Assembly (NCBI GenBank): GCA_030544215.1
Contig: JARZZO010000005.1
Span: 80,753,024 to 80,817,023, forward strand
Source: Zantedeschia hybrid cultivar
Taxonomy: Eukaryota > Streptophyta > Magnoliopsida > Alismatales > Araceae
Direction of reading: 5' to 3'
DNA: 64,000 bases
Position numbers and translations under genes: made by a program. Positions 10,801-22,800 of this stretch are shown here, in pieces. Position 1 is the stretch's first letter. Each line of letters begins with the position of its first letter. The notes beneath the pieces were generated by a model. That model was not told where the DNA came from, did not search any database, and saw only the letters and a list, made by a program, of their open reading frames with translations.

Positions 10801-13800
10801 TAGCATGTCTTCCTACCCTCCTATCCACCTCCTGGACCACATACTCATTCCACATCACCACTAGGCTGCCAGCCTTTCCCACAGCTGGAGCAACAACCCT
10901 TTTAAGAAGCCTCGTCCCTCAAAACCCCTCCAAAACTCATCCCTCGTCTCCTCAAACATCGTCTCCTGAATGCACATGACATCCACCCACAGTCTCTTAA
11001 TGACATCTCTGACTACCTCCTTCTCCCTCCTACCAATGCCTCGTATATTCTAGGAAACAATCTTCATTGAGGAATATACAAAGAGACACCCTCCTCTCTC
11101 CTCGACTCCTGATGCATCTCTCCCCCTCCATCTCTTATCCATAACTTCTTACTTCTTACCCCCCTAGCAACCCCCAGCTGCCACCTCCACTGAAGTTTAG
11201 AGAAGACATAGTAAAGATCTCTGTCCATCCCTTCAAAGGAGACCCCAATTTTATCTACCACCTCCCTCGCCCTAGTCTCCACCACCCTCTCCACCTGAGC
11301 AGTAATTTGTTTGACCTCCTCCCTCCCGACTTCTCCTTGAGAAGAAGCCTATCCTCCCTTATACTCTCCCTCCTTATATGAGTCATCTTCTCGATTCCCC
11401 GCATCCTCCATAACCTCGTCCATAGGCACCTGAAATTCCTCACCCCGTCTTGCCCCTCCTCAACAGCTCCCGTAGTCTCAGCACCCAGCTCCATCCTGCC
11501 AAGAATCTCCTCGCCACATCCAACCCCTTCTCTCTTGTCACCACCTCCTCCCTACTTCCTGCATGATTACCACCAACCACCCCCTCATCAGGAATGGTCC
11601 CCGATAGTACCAGTTTAGACCTGATACCCCCGGAGTCCACTTCCTTCTCCGTGGAGGTCCTAACAATCTTAGGACCGAGATCCACCTGTGGGCGACCAAA
11701 GTCAAGACAACTGAAGGGGAGCCGGCCACACACACCTCCCTCCCTCCTCCGAGGAGGAAACCTACTTCTGGAGGTGCCCGACTTGGTTCACAGCTCCCAC
11801 TCTAGCTTTGTCTCTCCGACGAGCTCCGAAGTCTTCGAAGAGGTCCACAAAGAGAGAGGTCCCCACAAGTGCCTTCCACCAGGGCGGACCTGCACAAACC
11901 CGACGATCCCGCCTAAGAGTTGCCTCGTGTGGAAGACCGAGGGCGGGGTAGGCAGGGCGAGGCTCACAGAGCAGCTTCCTCCTCCACCATCTGGGGTCTC
12001 CTGCATATCAGATTGGCCGAGTAAGGAAGAAGGGAGGGCTCGGGTATCAATGAGGCCGAATTGATGTTGGGCAAGTCATTGGGTCGGCCTGATAACTTGA
12101 CCCGATAGTCACCCCCCAGCGACACAGCCGGAGGCTTAACTGGGCCGATTTAGAGCACCTGTTCAGGCCCAAAAGACGTCCGGCCCAAGGCGGGCCTTTC
12201 AAATTTTGAACCACTGCCTGAGGCCCTGAGGGGCCCACTTGGCCGTCTTCAACATCTGGACAGGGTTCCCTGCGAAACCCTAACGGCGCCCCTGCAGTGT
12301 CGTCACCCTGTCTCACGGCCAAGACCACCTGGATGACTACGTGTTGCCTTCCCACCGCAACATTCAACACTCCCGAGATATTTTCCATGGAAGCCACTCT
12401 CACCCGAGCAGCTAGTTGGAGTATCGGACGCACACTAGGCACCCACAACAAAACCTCCACGAGATCACCTAATTCTGCCACCAACTTTCTAACCCTTTCT
12501 TGTACCATAAGCGGCAGTGGTAGACCTATCAGCCTAACCTCTACTTCCAGCGATCTGGGACTGGGATGAGTGGCCGTCATGACTTCCCAAGGAGCAACCC
12601 TCAAGATGAGGCGTGTTCCTGCCAGGAACCCAACCGCCACCAGTTCGGCTGCTCTCTTGACAGACTGGTAGATGATGAGGAAGAGGCTCACTGACACCAT
12701 GCTCACATCCCAACCCTCACCAGGCCACCTACCCTCTAGGATGTGCAGGATTCCTCCCACAGAGCCGCTCCCATCCACTACAGTCCCTCTGCAACACCTG
12801 GACAGAGCCGCCCTGCTCACCCCGAGGTCCTCCGTCTCCGGCAGCCTCACCGAGATCATCCTGCTAGCTGAGCCCAGCCTAGGCTGTCCCCCTACCTCCA
12901 AAGGCCTCCAACTCCTACCAGCGACCACATCTGCAAAAGATCTCCCGACCTTCGACGGACAACTTCGCGCCAAACGTCCCAACCCTCAGCAGGACCAGCG
13001 GCGACGAAAAGGACGAGAGGGCTGTCTAGGACCCCCAGCCACCGGCCAGCTAGCGCCCGGTGTCGGCCCACCTCCGGCCAGGAAGACTGGAGCCCTCTGG
13101 ACTCCCCATTTCAACATCTCGCTTCCTGGATAGAGTTCAGAATCATGATCAAGTTTATCCATTACCTACAATATCCTTTTTATCCATTTGTTTATCCCTA
13201 TTGTTAATGCCTTTTCTCATTTTAAATTCTCTAAAATATTAGTAACTTTTTGTTCGTTGTTACTAGTAAATAATGCTTGTTCCCCTTAGTTACTATGTTA
13301 TTTTTTACTCATTAATTTTCAGGGTAGGCGATGGAGTGATGGACTTCACCAGGCAGTTGAAGCAAAGGAAGGCTTGCCAATTCAGAATGAGACAGTTACA
13401 CTAGCATCAATTAGTTATCAGAACTTTTTTCTCCAGGTAAGAATATCATCATGTTCTTGAGGAATCAACTGCAATGAAGTCATGTTCTCGTGATGCCTTT
13501 GTGTGTTTTGGTTCTTGCAGTTTCCTAAACTATGTGGGATGACTGGAACTGCAGCAACTGAACGTGCAGAATTTGAGAGCATATATAAACTGAAAGTAAC
13601 AGTTGTTCCAACAAATAAGCCCATGATAAGAAAGGTATGTCCCCTGCAACGTGCCTTATCTGCTCGTTCAAAGCATTCTTAGGTAGGATAGAGCAGATAA
13701 CACAGTGAACAAATCTTCTAATATTGGTAGGTCCTGGTTAGTTGCAAACTTGCAATGGCTGTAGATGATATTCTTTTTGGTTCAATTACATTGTTGGCAT

Positions 13801-16800
13801 GACTTGATAATCGGTAGGTTCTGTTTTGCATCTTTCATGGGCTAATGTGATTAAGTCTGTCATGGCCAATTCTTGGCTTCTTTAAATGTCAACTGGCCTT
13901 TTCAGGTGTAGGCACATTGTAAATGGGGTACCCTCTGCTGCTTCAAATGTCTGCTAAGCAGGTCATTGCCACAAACTTAGCTGGTGACCGCAGCTTGTCA
14001 CATTTTCTTTTCATTTCCAGCAGGAGCCTTAACTGAGCCCATATTACTGCAATGAAGGCCTATGACTCATTGTTTGATTGAAATAGCGATCTTAGGAATT
14101 ATGTTTATTTACTTTATTAATTTGATAACTGTGGGAGAGAGGTTTCAATTAGTTGGAGAAATTTACAGCAAATATTATGCTTAACCTATGATTAGTGGGG
14201 GGCTCCTTAATATGGACAGCTGCTTTGCCAGGTATAGAGGGCAGCCTGGTGCAAGGAGGCTTCTGCCAATGCTAGGGTCTGGGTGGGTCAATTGTATGCA
14301 ACCTTACCCTTACATTTTTAAAGATGCTGTTTCTGTTTTTGAGCATGTGACGTCCAGGTCATAGTGGAGCAACATTACTGTTGCACCTAGGCTCCCCCTC
14401 ACCTGCTTTGCCAGATATGTATCAAAACCTGTTCTCTAATCACTGGATCTAGATTCACATTTTAGGCTCTCCTTCCATTGGGAACATACATGTTGGAAAT
14501 CTGCCAGATTTGTGTCAGGCCCCCAGACTGATCTTGTGCTGCTACCTAAGTTGTTCTGAGATCCTTCTTTTTGGGAGAATCCTTTTCCTCCCATTTGCAT
14601 CTGGGAACATGTTTGAAGCTATCCCAATCCCTCGCAAACTTTATCTGGACATCCAGCATCTCTGCAATTCCCAAATGCCACCTTAGACTTTCCAGGAACA
14701 ACTTCTTGAGAATTACAGTTTGGCGGGGTTGTTAATGTTTTCCAAAAAATTATCCCTTCGCTTATTGCTTTTACTAATGGAATCATATTATCATTCTCTT
14801 TTCCAAAATATTTTCTTATTCCATTTGATTCAGAAGTATGTAGTTACATGTCTCATGTATCTCTACCCCATCCCTTTGGAGGTTTCTGCCACTTACAAGA
14901 CAAATCCATGTCAGTGATATCATAGACCTGTATGCATGTGAGGAAGTGGTTAGTGTTATTATTCTTACGTGTGCAACATTACAATGAGATTTATTGAAAT
15001 GACAAGAAGTATCTAATTTTATAAAGGGTTTTGTTTAATGAATGAAAGACTCAGTCATATGAATCACTTTGCCTCCTTTACCCAATGAAACTGGTTTTCA
15101 TCTTGTTTATTTTTTTTTCAGGACGAATCAGATGTTGTCTTCAGGTCAACAACTGGAAAATGGCGTGCTGCTGTAGTGGAAATAGCACGAATGCACAAGA
15201 TTGGCCGTCCTGTGCTTGTTGGTACAACCAGTGTTGAGCAGAGCGAATCCTTGTCACAACAACTGCTTGAAGCTGAAATTCCTCACGAGGTGATGTGTAT
15301 AGAATATTCCTAGAGCAATATGTATTAACTGAATCAGTTACCTTCCCTTTCACAATGCTATACTCTGATGCTTGAATTTATCTTTATGTTGTGTAATAAT
15401 CTCCAGATACTGGTTAAACCTGATTTCTGTTCCATGGCATGCTTTGTTTGAAACCTGATTTCATTGTAAGATAGATATCTTGTTCAAATTTTTGTCCTTT
15501 ACCCTTTTTATATAACCATCACATGGCATACTTTGTTTGAAAAACTTGGAATGGATTGTGGGCTGATTGAATTCTGGGGGTTGGTATGATTTGGGCTCCA
15601 ATAACTAGTCAAACTAGTCGTTGTTGGCCACTGCTAGTCATTGCTGGCCATTCCCAAGTGGCCAACAACAACTAGTAGGTGCCTTGGGCACTTTTATAAA
15701 GCCCCCAAGGGCCTCACATGGCACCAAAGTTCCCTTTAACCTCCTCCCTCTCTCTCTTCACTCATGGTGTTCTAAAATCTCTCCACAGTGAGCTTTCCAG
15801 CTATTGCATGCTTGCCTCTGCTCTAGTTTGCCCAAGCAAAAGCATTAACATGGTATTGTGCCATAATGGGTCATCAAAATGTTTTATTTGGTTACAAGCA
15901 GCACATGTAGACCATATTGACTAATTTGACATCGGATTTAAGGAAACTGTATTGTTTTATCTTGTATCAAATATTAGATATTTTCGTAGATTGTATGTAA
16001 TAGACAACATCGTGCGTGGCAGCATAGATATCCCTGGGAGACAGGAGAATTCATTGTATGTATTATGAACATATGATTAATGGTGTCCATGAGTTCATGG
16101 AGAATTTGGAGGAAGTACATATGGACAACACCTATGCTTGACTATGTACCAGATATCTGTGCACAATTGAACATCAATCTAAGTGGCCACATCTTCTACT
16201 AGGTGTTGAGTACCCACACCTCCAGCTCCAGCTTTAACTCTTCTATATCTGGTTGAGATTGTTGAGGTATGTAGAGAGCTCTCTATTGAGTTTAGAACAC
16301 CGTTACTGCAGACACCATCATTTGTGTGTATGATGGATACACACAAAGGCATCCTCACATTCAACCTGCCTCCCAGAGGTACTTAGAGAGCTCCATAGAG
16401 CTGGATAACTTTTCCTTATTTGTAATGCCGACGACGAGGGAGTGATAATTATATTGTATTGTTTATTGTGTTTCAAACATGTTATTTTCATGTTCAAAAC
16501 TGTCAATTTAGCATTTTCCTATTTTTTGGATTTTTTTTCTAGTAAACAAAGGGCCTGAGATCTGGGCTGATCCTAGGCGACTTGGTTCTTCAGCCTGTAT
16601 TGGCTTTTAGCTATTGAGATCAGCCGATCCGATTGATTTCGGCTGTCTGATCTTGGGGTCAAACTCTATTTCTTCTTCCTTGGATGGAAGTTGTAGAGGA
16701 GTATTAAGTTATAGAGTTACTAGGTGAAGCTACTGAAACAGGTATAACTTGTGTCTGAATATATGTTAGTTACTGTACGTTTTAGTGTTTTATAATGATT

Positions 16801-19800
16801 TAGTTTATTATTTAGACGTAAAAGCACATCTAGGTACTACACTATCTATGAGAGTATCTTTTCTGAAAGTGACGCACATCTAGGTACTACACTGTCTATA
16901 AGAGTATCTTTTTTGAAAGTGATTAGTACCATAAAATTTATTAAATAAAAGTAGGGAATTTACAAGTGTAGTATAATGCAGCTTTCAGAAATCCCTCTAC
17001 AAAAACACACCAAGGTGGTATGGCTCATTAACCCCCTCAAGGCCAAGAGAGCAGTTGTGGTCTCATTAACATTATAGATCAATCTAGCCCTCTCCTGGGC
17101 CCTGTCAAAAATGAAGGTAGGTGTCCATTCCTTGCCCAAATCTTTGCTCTCCACCATGTCCTTATACTTATTTCCCCCAAGCAATGCACAACATAGCATG
17201 TAGGATAAGCTGCCAGACTTTTTGATTGCCTTGGGAATCTAACTCTGGTTCCATTTCAAAAGAAATTAATCAACACCTACTTATCATAGTGTTCAATAAT
17301 TGAAACATCTCTACAGCTTGTATTAACCAGGTTAACTTCAAGATATTAATGTGGGTAGGTGTAGTTTTCCACCTCTTCCTCATACTAAAGCTTTGATTTA
17401 ATGTTTCTCAGTTCTCAATAAAAATACCAGGACAGATGCGTCAAATTTCTTGTGGAAGACTTTCGGAAGACTTTGGTTTCCCTATTTTTCATGGGAGGAT
17501 CATGATAAATTAACTTTCACCTGCTCTTTTTCATGAAATATCTGACATATGTCTTCACTAATTTTCGACATCTGATGTTCCTTCATCTATATAAAAAAAT
17601 ATTTAAAGGTTCTCAATGCAAAACCAGAGAATGTCGAGCGGGAAGCTGAGATAGTAGCACAGAGTGGCCGTCTTGGGGCAGTAACCATTGCGACAAATAT
17701 GGCAGGCCGTGGGACAGATATAATCCTAGGAGGTAATGCAGAGTTCATGGCAAGGTTAAAGCTGCGTGAGATGCTTATGCCCAGGTAGTCAGTTTGCTTG
17801 TAAGCTGTTTGATATACTGACACCCATGCACCAAATATGAGTTGGTTTAGCATGTTTCTATGGCTTAAATTTTATTGACATACTCATGGGTTAAAAGATG
17901 ACTCCATCCTGATCTAAATTGAGCTATTTGGATTGGAATTGGCTCTTGCAATTAAAATTAAGAAGAGGACTTTGATCCCCTTTGTTCTGGTAAATAACAA
18001 AAGAAAGGCCAAATTGATCTTGATGGTCCAAGTCAGCCAATTGAGCCAAGTGAAGCCTGCATGCATTGGTGGGATAAGAAAAAGAGGAGGGGATGGAGGC
18101 TTCATTTCTTCAACTTATTTACTTTCTTTCCCCTTTCCACATTAATATCTGACATGATGCCTTTTGAACTTGAAAGAGCCATACTTCATGGTCCACTAGG
18201 TTACCTCTCTTCTATTGGCCACTGAAATTTTCATTATTGATGAAATGAGGACTTGTGTTTTATTCACTCTTTGCCTGCCACTTGTCTTAGAGAAGATCAC
18301 TTATCCTGTATTGAGCTTGTTCTTTCCCCTCCCCATCTAGACCCTTTATGTTGCCTTAGGCAACCTTCGAGGGTTACTCCTTTAGGCTATGGCCCCAAAA
18401 TGCGACTAAGAAGGTAGTCCTTCCCTACTAGCTGGACTTGTAAGAATTTTGACTGATCCTTTTCTGTTGAAAGTCATCTTGACCAGTTAGTTTTCCCAAT
18501 ATAGTAAAGCATTTGCATTAGCCAGGGCAGAGGGTTGGAAAACTTTCCAATTCTTTTCATCGTTCATTGAACTGGACAACCCAAGGTTGATAGGTTATTG
18601 CTTATACTGCTGGTTCTGTGCTGATGAATGAGGGCAGATTTTGCCGAATTCAAGTTGGAAGTTATCTTCTAATGCCAATTATCTTGTATATTGTACACTA
18701 ATGACAATATCTTAGATCTATAAAAACCATGATCTTCACATACTCATGATTAAACAAAAACTGAATTCTACAGAGTTGTTAAGTCAATTGAAGGGGGCTT
18801 TGTATCTGTGAAGAAACTTCCGCCAAGGAAGACATGGAAGGTACTGTTTAATTTGGTTCATCAATAATTGTGGCTTCTTAAGGATCAAAGTATTATGCAA
18901 TTCAAAGGACTTTCTGACTTCCAGGTTAATGATAAGTTATTTCCCTGCGAACTATCCAAGGAGAAAATGTCACTGGCTGAGGAGGCAGTGGAGTTGGCTG
19001 TCCAAACATGGGGGAAAAGATCACTGACTGAGCTTGAAGCAGAAGAACGGCTGTCATATTCATGCGAGAAGGTGAAAAACATTTTAGCACTTATGCATCT
19101 CTCTGGACAATGGACGAAAGAGTGAACCTCTCCAGTAACATCTTTCATATATCTTTTTTGTTTGACATCTTGAGATACAATTTTTCTTATCTTAAAACTA
19201 CAATGCCATATACTTCTTGATGTGCTTGTATGGGTGTTGCAAAGAATACAGGCTAACAAAACTCTTGCATATATGCTTTCCAAATTCCAAGATCATGACA
19301 CATCCTTGGAATTATGGTCAATGGGTCTCTGGATACTCCTTTATATTGAATATTTGGACAGTAAACAAGAAAAATCTTGACACTCTTCTTTCTTGTCCAT
19401 ATCCCTTTTCACTTGAGGAACTCTTTGTAAAAGTTAATCTATCTGTGAACAGTGAGCCTTGAGCGTTGAAATTCATAAACCAGTAATGCCGACAGTGATC
19501 TTCTAGGATGTTCTCATAACTTTGCGCAGTTAGAGTGTGATTATGCAATTTACAAAGATTATGTATCCTGGTCGCTTGTCTTTCTACGAATTCATACATT
19601 CAGCCTTATACTTTGAATTTTGTCGGTTTGATAAATTTCACTACAGTGTCTAAGATTGTTGGTTGAACAAGAAGTTTATATTTAATATTGATCTCACTCT
19701 ATTGTCTTTGGCAAATGGCAATAGATTAATATGTGTTACATAATTGATCATGTCCTGCATTTTTAACATTTAGGTCATCAGAGCTGTCCTATCAGTTCTT

Positions 19801-22800
19801 GTTCTACAATATAATGATGTGCATAGCTGCATTACATTTTTAGGGCAATGTTCCTGAGACCTTTCCAATTCGGAATATGGCTGGTTTATGTTAAAATTTC
19901 CTCAGTGGCAATGAAAAGTACTATGGTCCAAGGTTAGGTAAATGAGAGTGCAAAGGATAATATTACACTTCCAGAGTTGATCACAAAGCATCATGAACAT
20001 CATACAGTCTTGAGCATGATTCAACAATGGATTCAGAATTTAGAACTAAAATGTATTAGAGGATGCTGTTTGCCATTGGAACAATAATTTTGAACTACGA
20101 GGACTTTGGGTAGGACATTGTAAGGAAGAAATAAAGCTTTATTTTGACTTTGCTAATATGTATAGGACTACAGCTTTGATGATTATGACATCATTGTGGT
20201 GATCAGATGGTGTTAGCTTTAGGACCTAAGGGGACAACAAGATTCTTAGCTTATTCAGCAAAAACAAATTCTAACTGTGTCATACACAAATTAAATCATG
20301 TACACTAACTTGTTATTTTTTTTGAGAAGTGGATAGTACCACAATTGTATAAATGAAAAGAAAGAGGATATACAAGTATAAGAGAAAACCCCTCAAAAAT
20401 CCCCTATACAAAAGTCACACCAAGACGGTGCGGTCAGTCAACCCCTCCCTTCAAAAAGAGACAAAAGAATGGAATGTGAGGAGTCACATTAGTAAGAAGC
20501 CTCCCCCATTCACTAATCACATCACAAATGAAAGTGACTACTCTATCAAAACTCGTGGCTTGACTCTTGAAAATCCTTGCATTCCTTTCACCCAGATTGT
20601 CCACAACGTCGCATGAAGGACCAACCACCAGACCTTGTGATCGCCTTTAGAATGCCATCTTTGCTGCCAGTCTTCCAGCAGTTTCTGCACTGTCCTCTGA
20701 ATTGGCTGATTACACTTAACCTTGATGAACAAGTGCTTCCAAACTTCCTCTGTAAATGGGCACTGCACAAAAAGATGGTGTAAATTCTCCTCCTGTATAC
20801 CACAAAGGGGACAAGTGGGTTGGATGTTATCCATGAAAGCTGCCAATATATCCCTTGTGGGCAAACTCCCATGAGAGATCCACCAAATCAATACTTTAAC
20901 CTTCAAAGGACTGCATGGCTTACAAACTTGCTTCATATATGGATATCTCACCCCACCATCACGAACTAAAGAGTAGGCAGACTTGACAGAGTAGTTACCG
21001 ATGATTTCCCATCTCTAGCTCACTGAATCTTCCTTTTCCTGGACAATAGTAAGCCCATGTAAAGCATCATAGAGACCCATCAGCTTATGGAATTCCCTAT
21101 CCGTCAAATCTCTACGAAACCTTGGTGCCCAACCCTCTGATTCTCACACCTCCCCCACCACTGCCGACACAGCTCAAAACTGAATACAACCTAGGAAATC
21201 TCTCTTTCAGAGGGACATTATCACACCATTTGTCCTCCCAAAATAGCCACTGCTGTCCATTCCCCAGCTAGTGTTGCATTCCATTTTAAACCAGATCCTT
21301 GGCTAGTAAAATACCTTTCCATAATTGAGAGACGTTATATATGCTGTCGGGGGTGAAATCACACACTTTGTTCTGCCTGTAGTACTTCTGCTTAACAAGT
21401 TTCATGCAAATGTTATCTTGTACCACAACCAGCCTCCAAAGCCACTTCCCAAGAAATTAAAGTCTCGGATGTCCTTGATTCCCAAGCCTCCCAGCTCTTT
21501 ATTCATACAAATCCTTTTCCAGCTAACATCATGCCTCCCTCTGTTCTTATTCGAGGCCCTGTGCCAAAAAAACCTGCATCGAATGGCTTCCGGTTTCTTG
21601 GCCACTGTCAGTGGGATCCGGAATAAGGACAGGTAGTATACGGAAGACTGTCTATGACTGAACGACACATCACAAGGCGACCACTATAGGATAAAAGTCT
21701 TCCTTTCCACCCTGCAAACTTGGAATTAAACTTTTGTTGGACCTTGTTCCAATCTGAACATCGGGTGGCGAAAGGAGAAAACGGTAAACCCAGATAGCCA
21801 GATAGGTGATGGGGTCGGACAACCCAACAAATTTGCAGCTCTTATAAGAAAGTCTTGGTCAACCTAAATACCCACAATTTGACTCTTCTTAAAGTTGATT
21901 TTCAACCCAGATACATCTTCTAAATAATGCAAGGGACATTTATTCACATACAGCTACTGGAAAGAAGGTTCTACAAATAAGATAGTGTCATCTGCATATT
22001 GTAAATGTGTAACCTGTCTGTTGGATGCATGGACCCTGAATCTAGAAATGATACCCAAATCCTCTGCTCGCGTCCATAGAGAACTCATAATCTAAGCTAC
22101 TAGAACAAATAGGATAGGTGATAATGGATCTCCTTGTCTGAGTCCCCGGCCTAAATGAAAGAATGAGGAGGCCTCCCCCTTAATTAGGACAACCATCCTA
22201 GCGGAAGAAATACAACAAGAGACCCAATTGATCCATTTTTCCTTAAAGTCCATCAAGAACATGACCTGCAACAAACATCCCCAATTTACTTCATCATACG
22301 CCTTTTCAAAGTCTAGCTTAATAACTAATCCTTTTCTTCTTTGTCTCCTCATAGCATGTATACATTCATGGGCAGCTAAGAAATTATCTTGTATAAGTCT
22401 TCCCTTAATAAAAGCACCTTGATTTTCATGTACCAACTTGTCAACCACCTTTTGCAGCCTCAGTGCAAGCATGTTAGCAATAATCTTATATGACCCATTA
22501 AGGAGATTGATGGGTCTATAATCATTAAATTGCTCAGCACCTTCTTTTTTAGGGATTAAAGCTAGTAGGGATTTGTTGATGCCTGCAAGATGAGCCCTCC
22601 CCTCAAAAAACTCCATAACAGCTGCACAAAAATCCTACTTAATAATGTCCCAGCACTCATGAAAGAAACACAGAGGCAAACCATCCAGACCAGGGGCTTT
22701 GTTACCTGCCAGAGAAAACACAACTTCTTTGATATCCTCCTCAGTGAAGGGCCTGGAAATTTATGTGCTATCATCTATAGAGATCCTGGGCAAAACCCCC

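Larger units (their letters stand above)
7359..13128 (-). mobile_element. LINE-A: L1-type non-LTR retrotransposon, near full length, broken
   Basis: A 5.77-kb insertion in a SECA1 intron, antisense to the gene and flanked by a perfect 17-bp TSD. Its 3' end on the minus strand is a short A tract (T run at 7361-7367). Minus-strand order: ORF1 about 12982-12047, then ORF2 from about 11067 to about 7700 with AP endonuclease, reverse transcriptase and zf-RVT regions. Many in-frame stops and shifts show it is dead. The 3' end resembles those of LINE-B and LINE-C (GTGGATRGTACCAC near the T tract), so the three are one family. Confidence 0.9.

Noticed and set aside
12047..12982. 311-aa ORF as a host gene
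   Set aside because: Its position inside LINE-A, between the TSDs, and its DUF4283-like pattern mark it as LINE ORF1.
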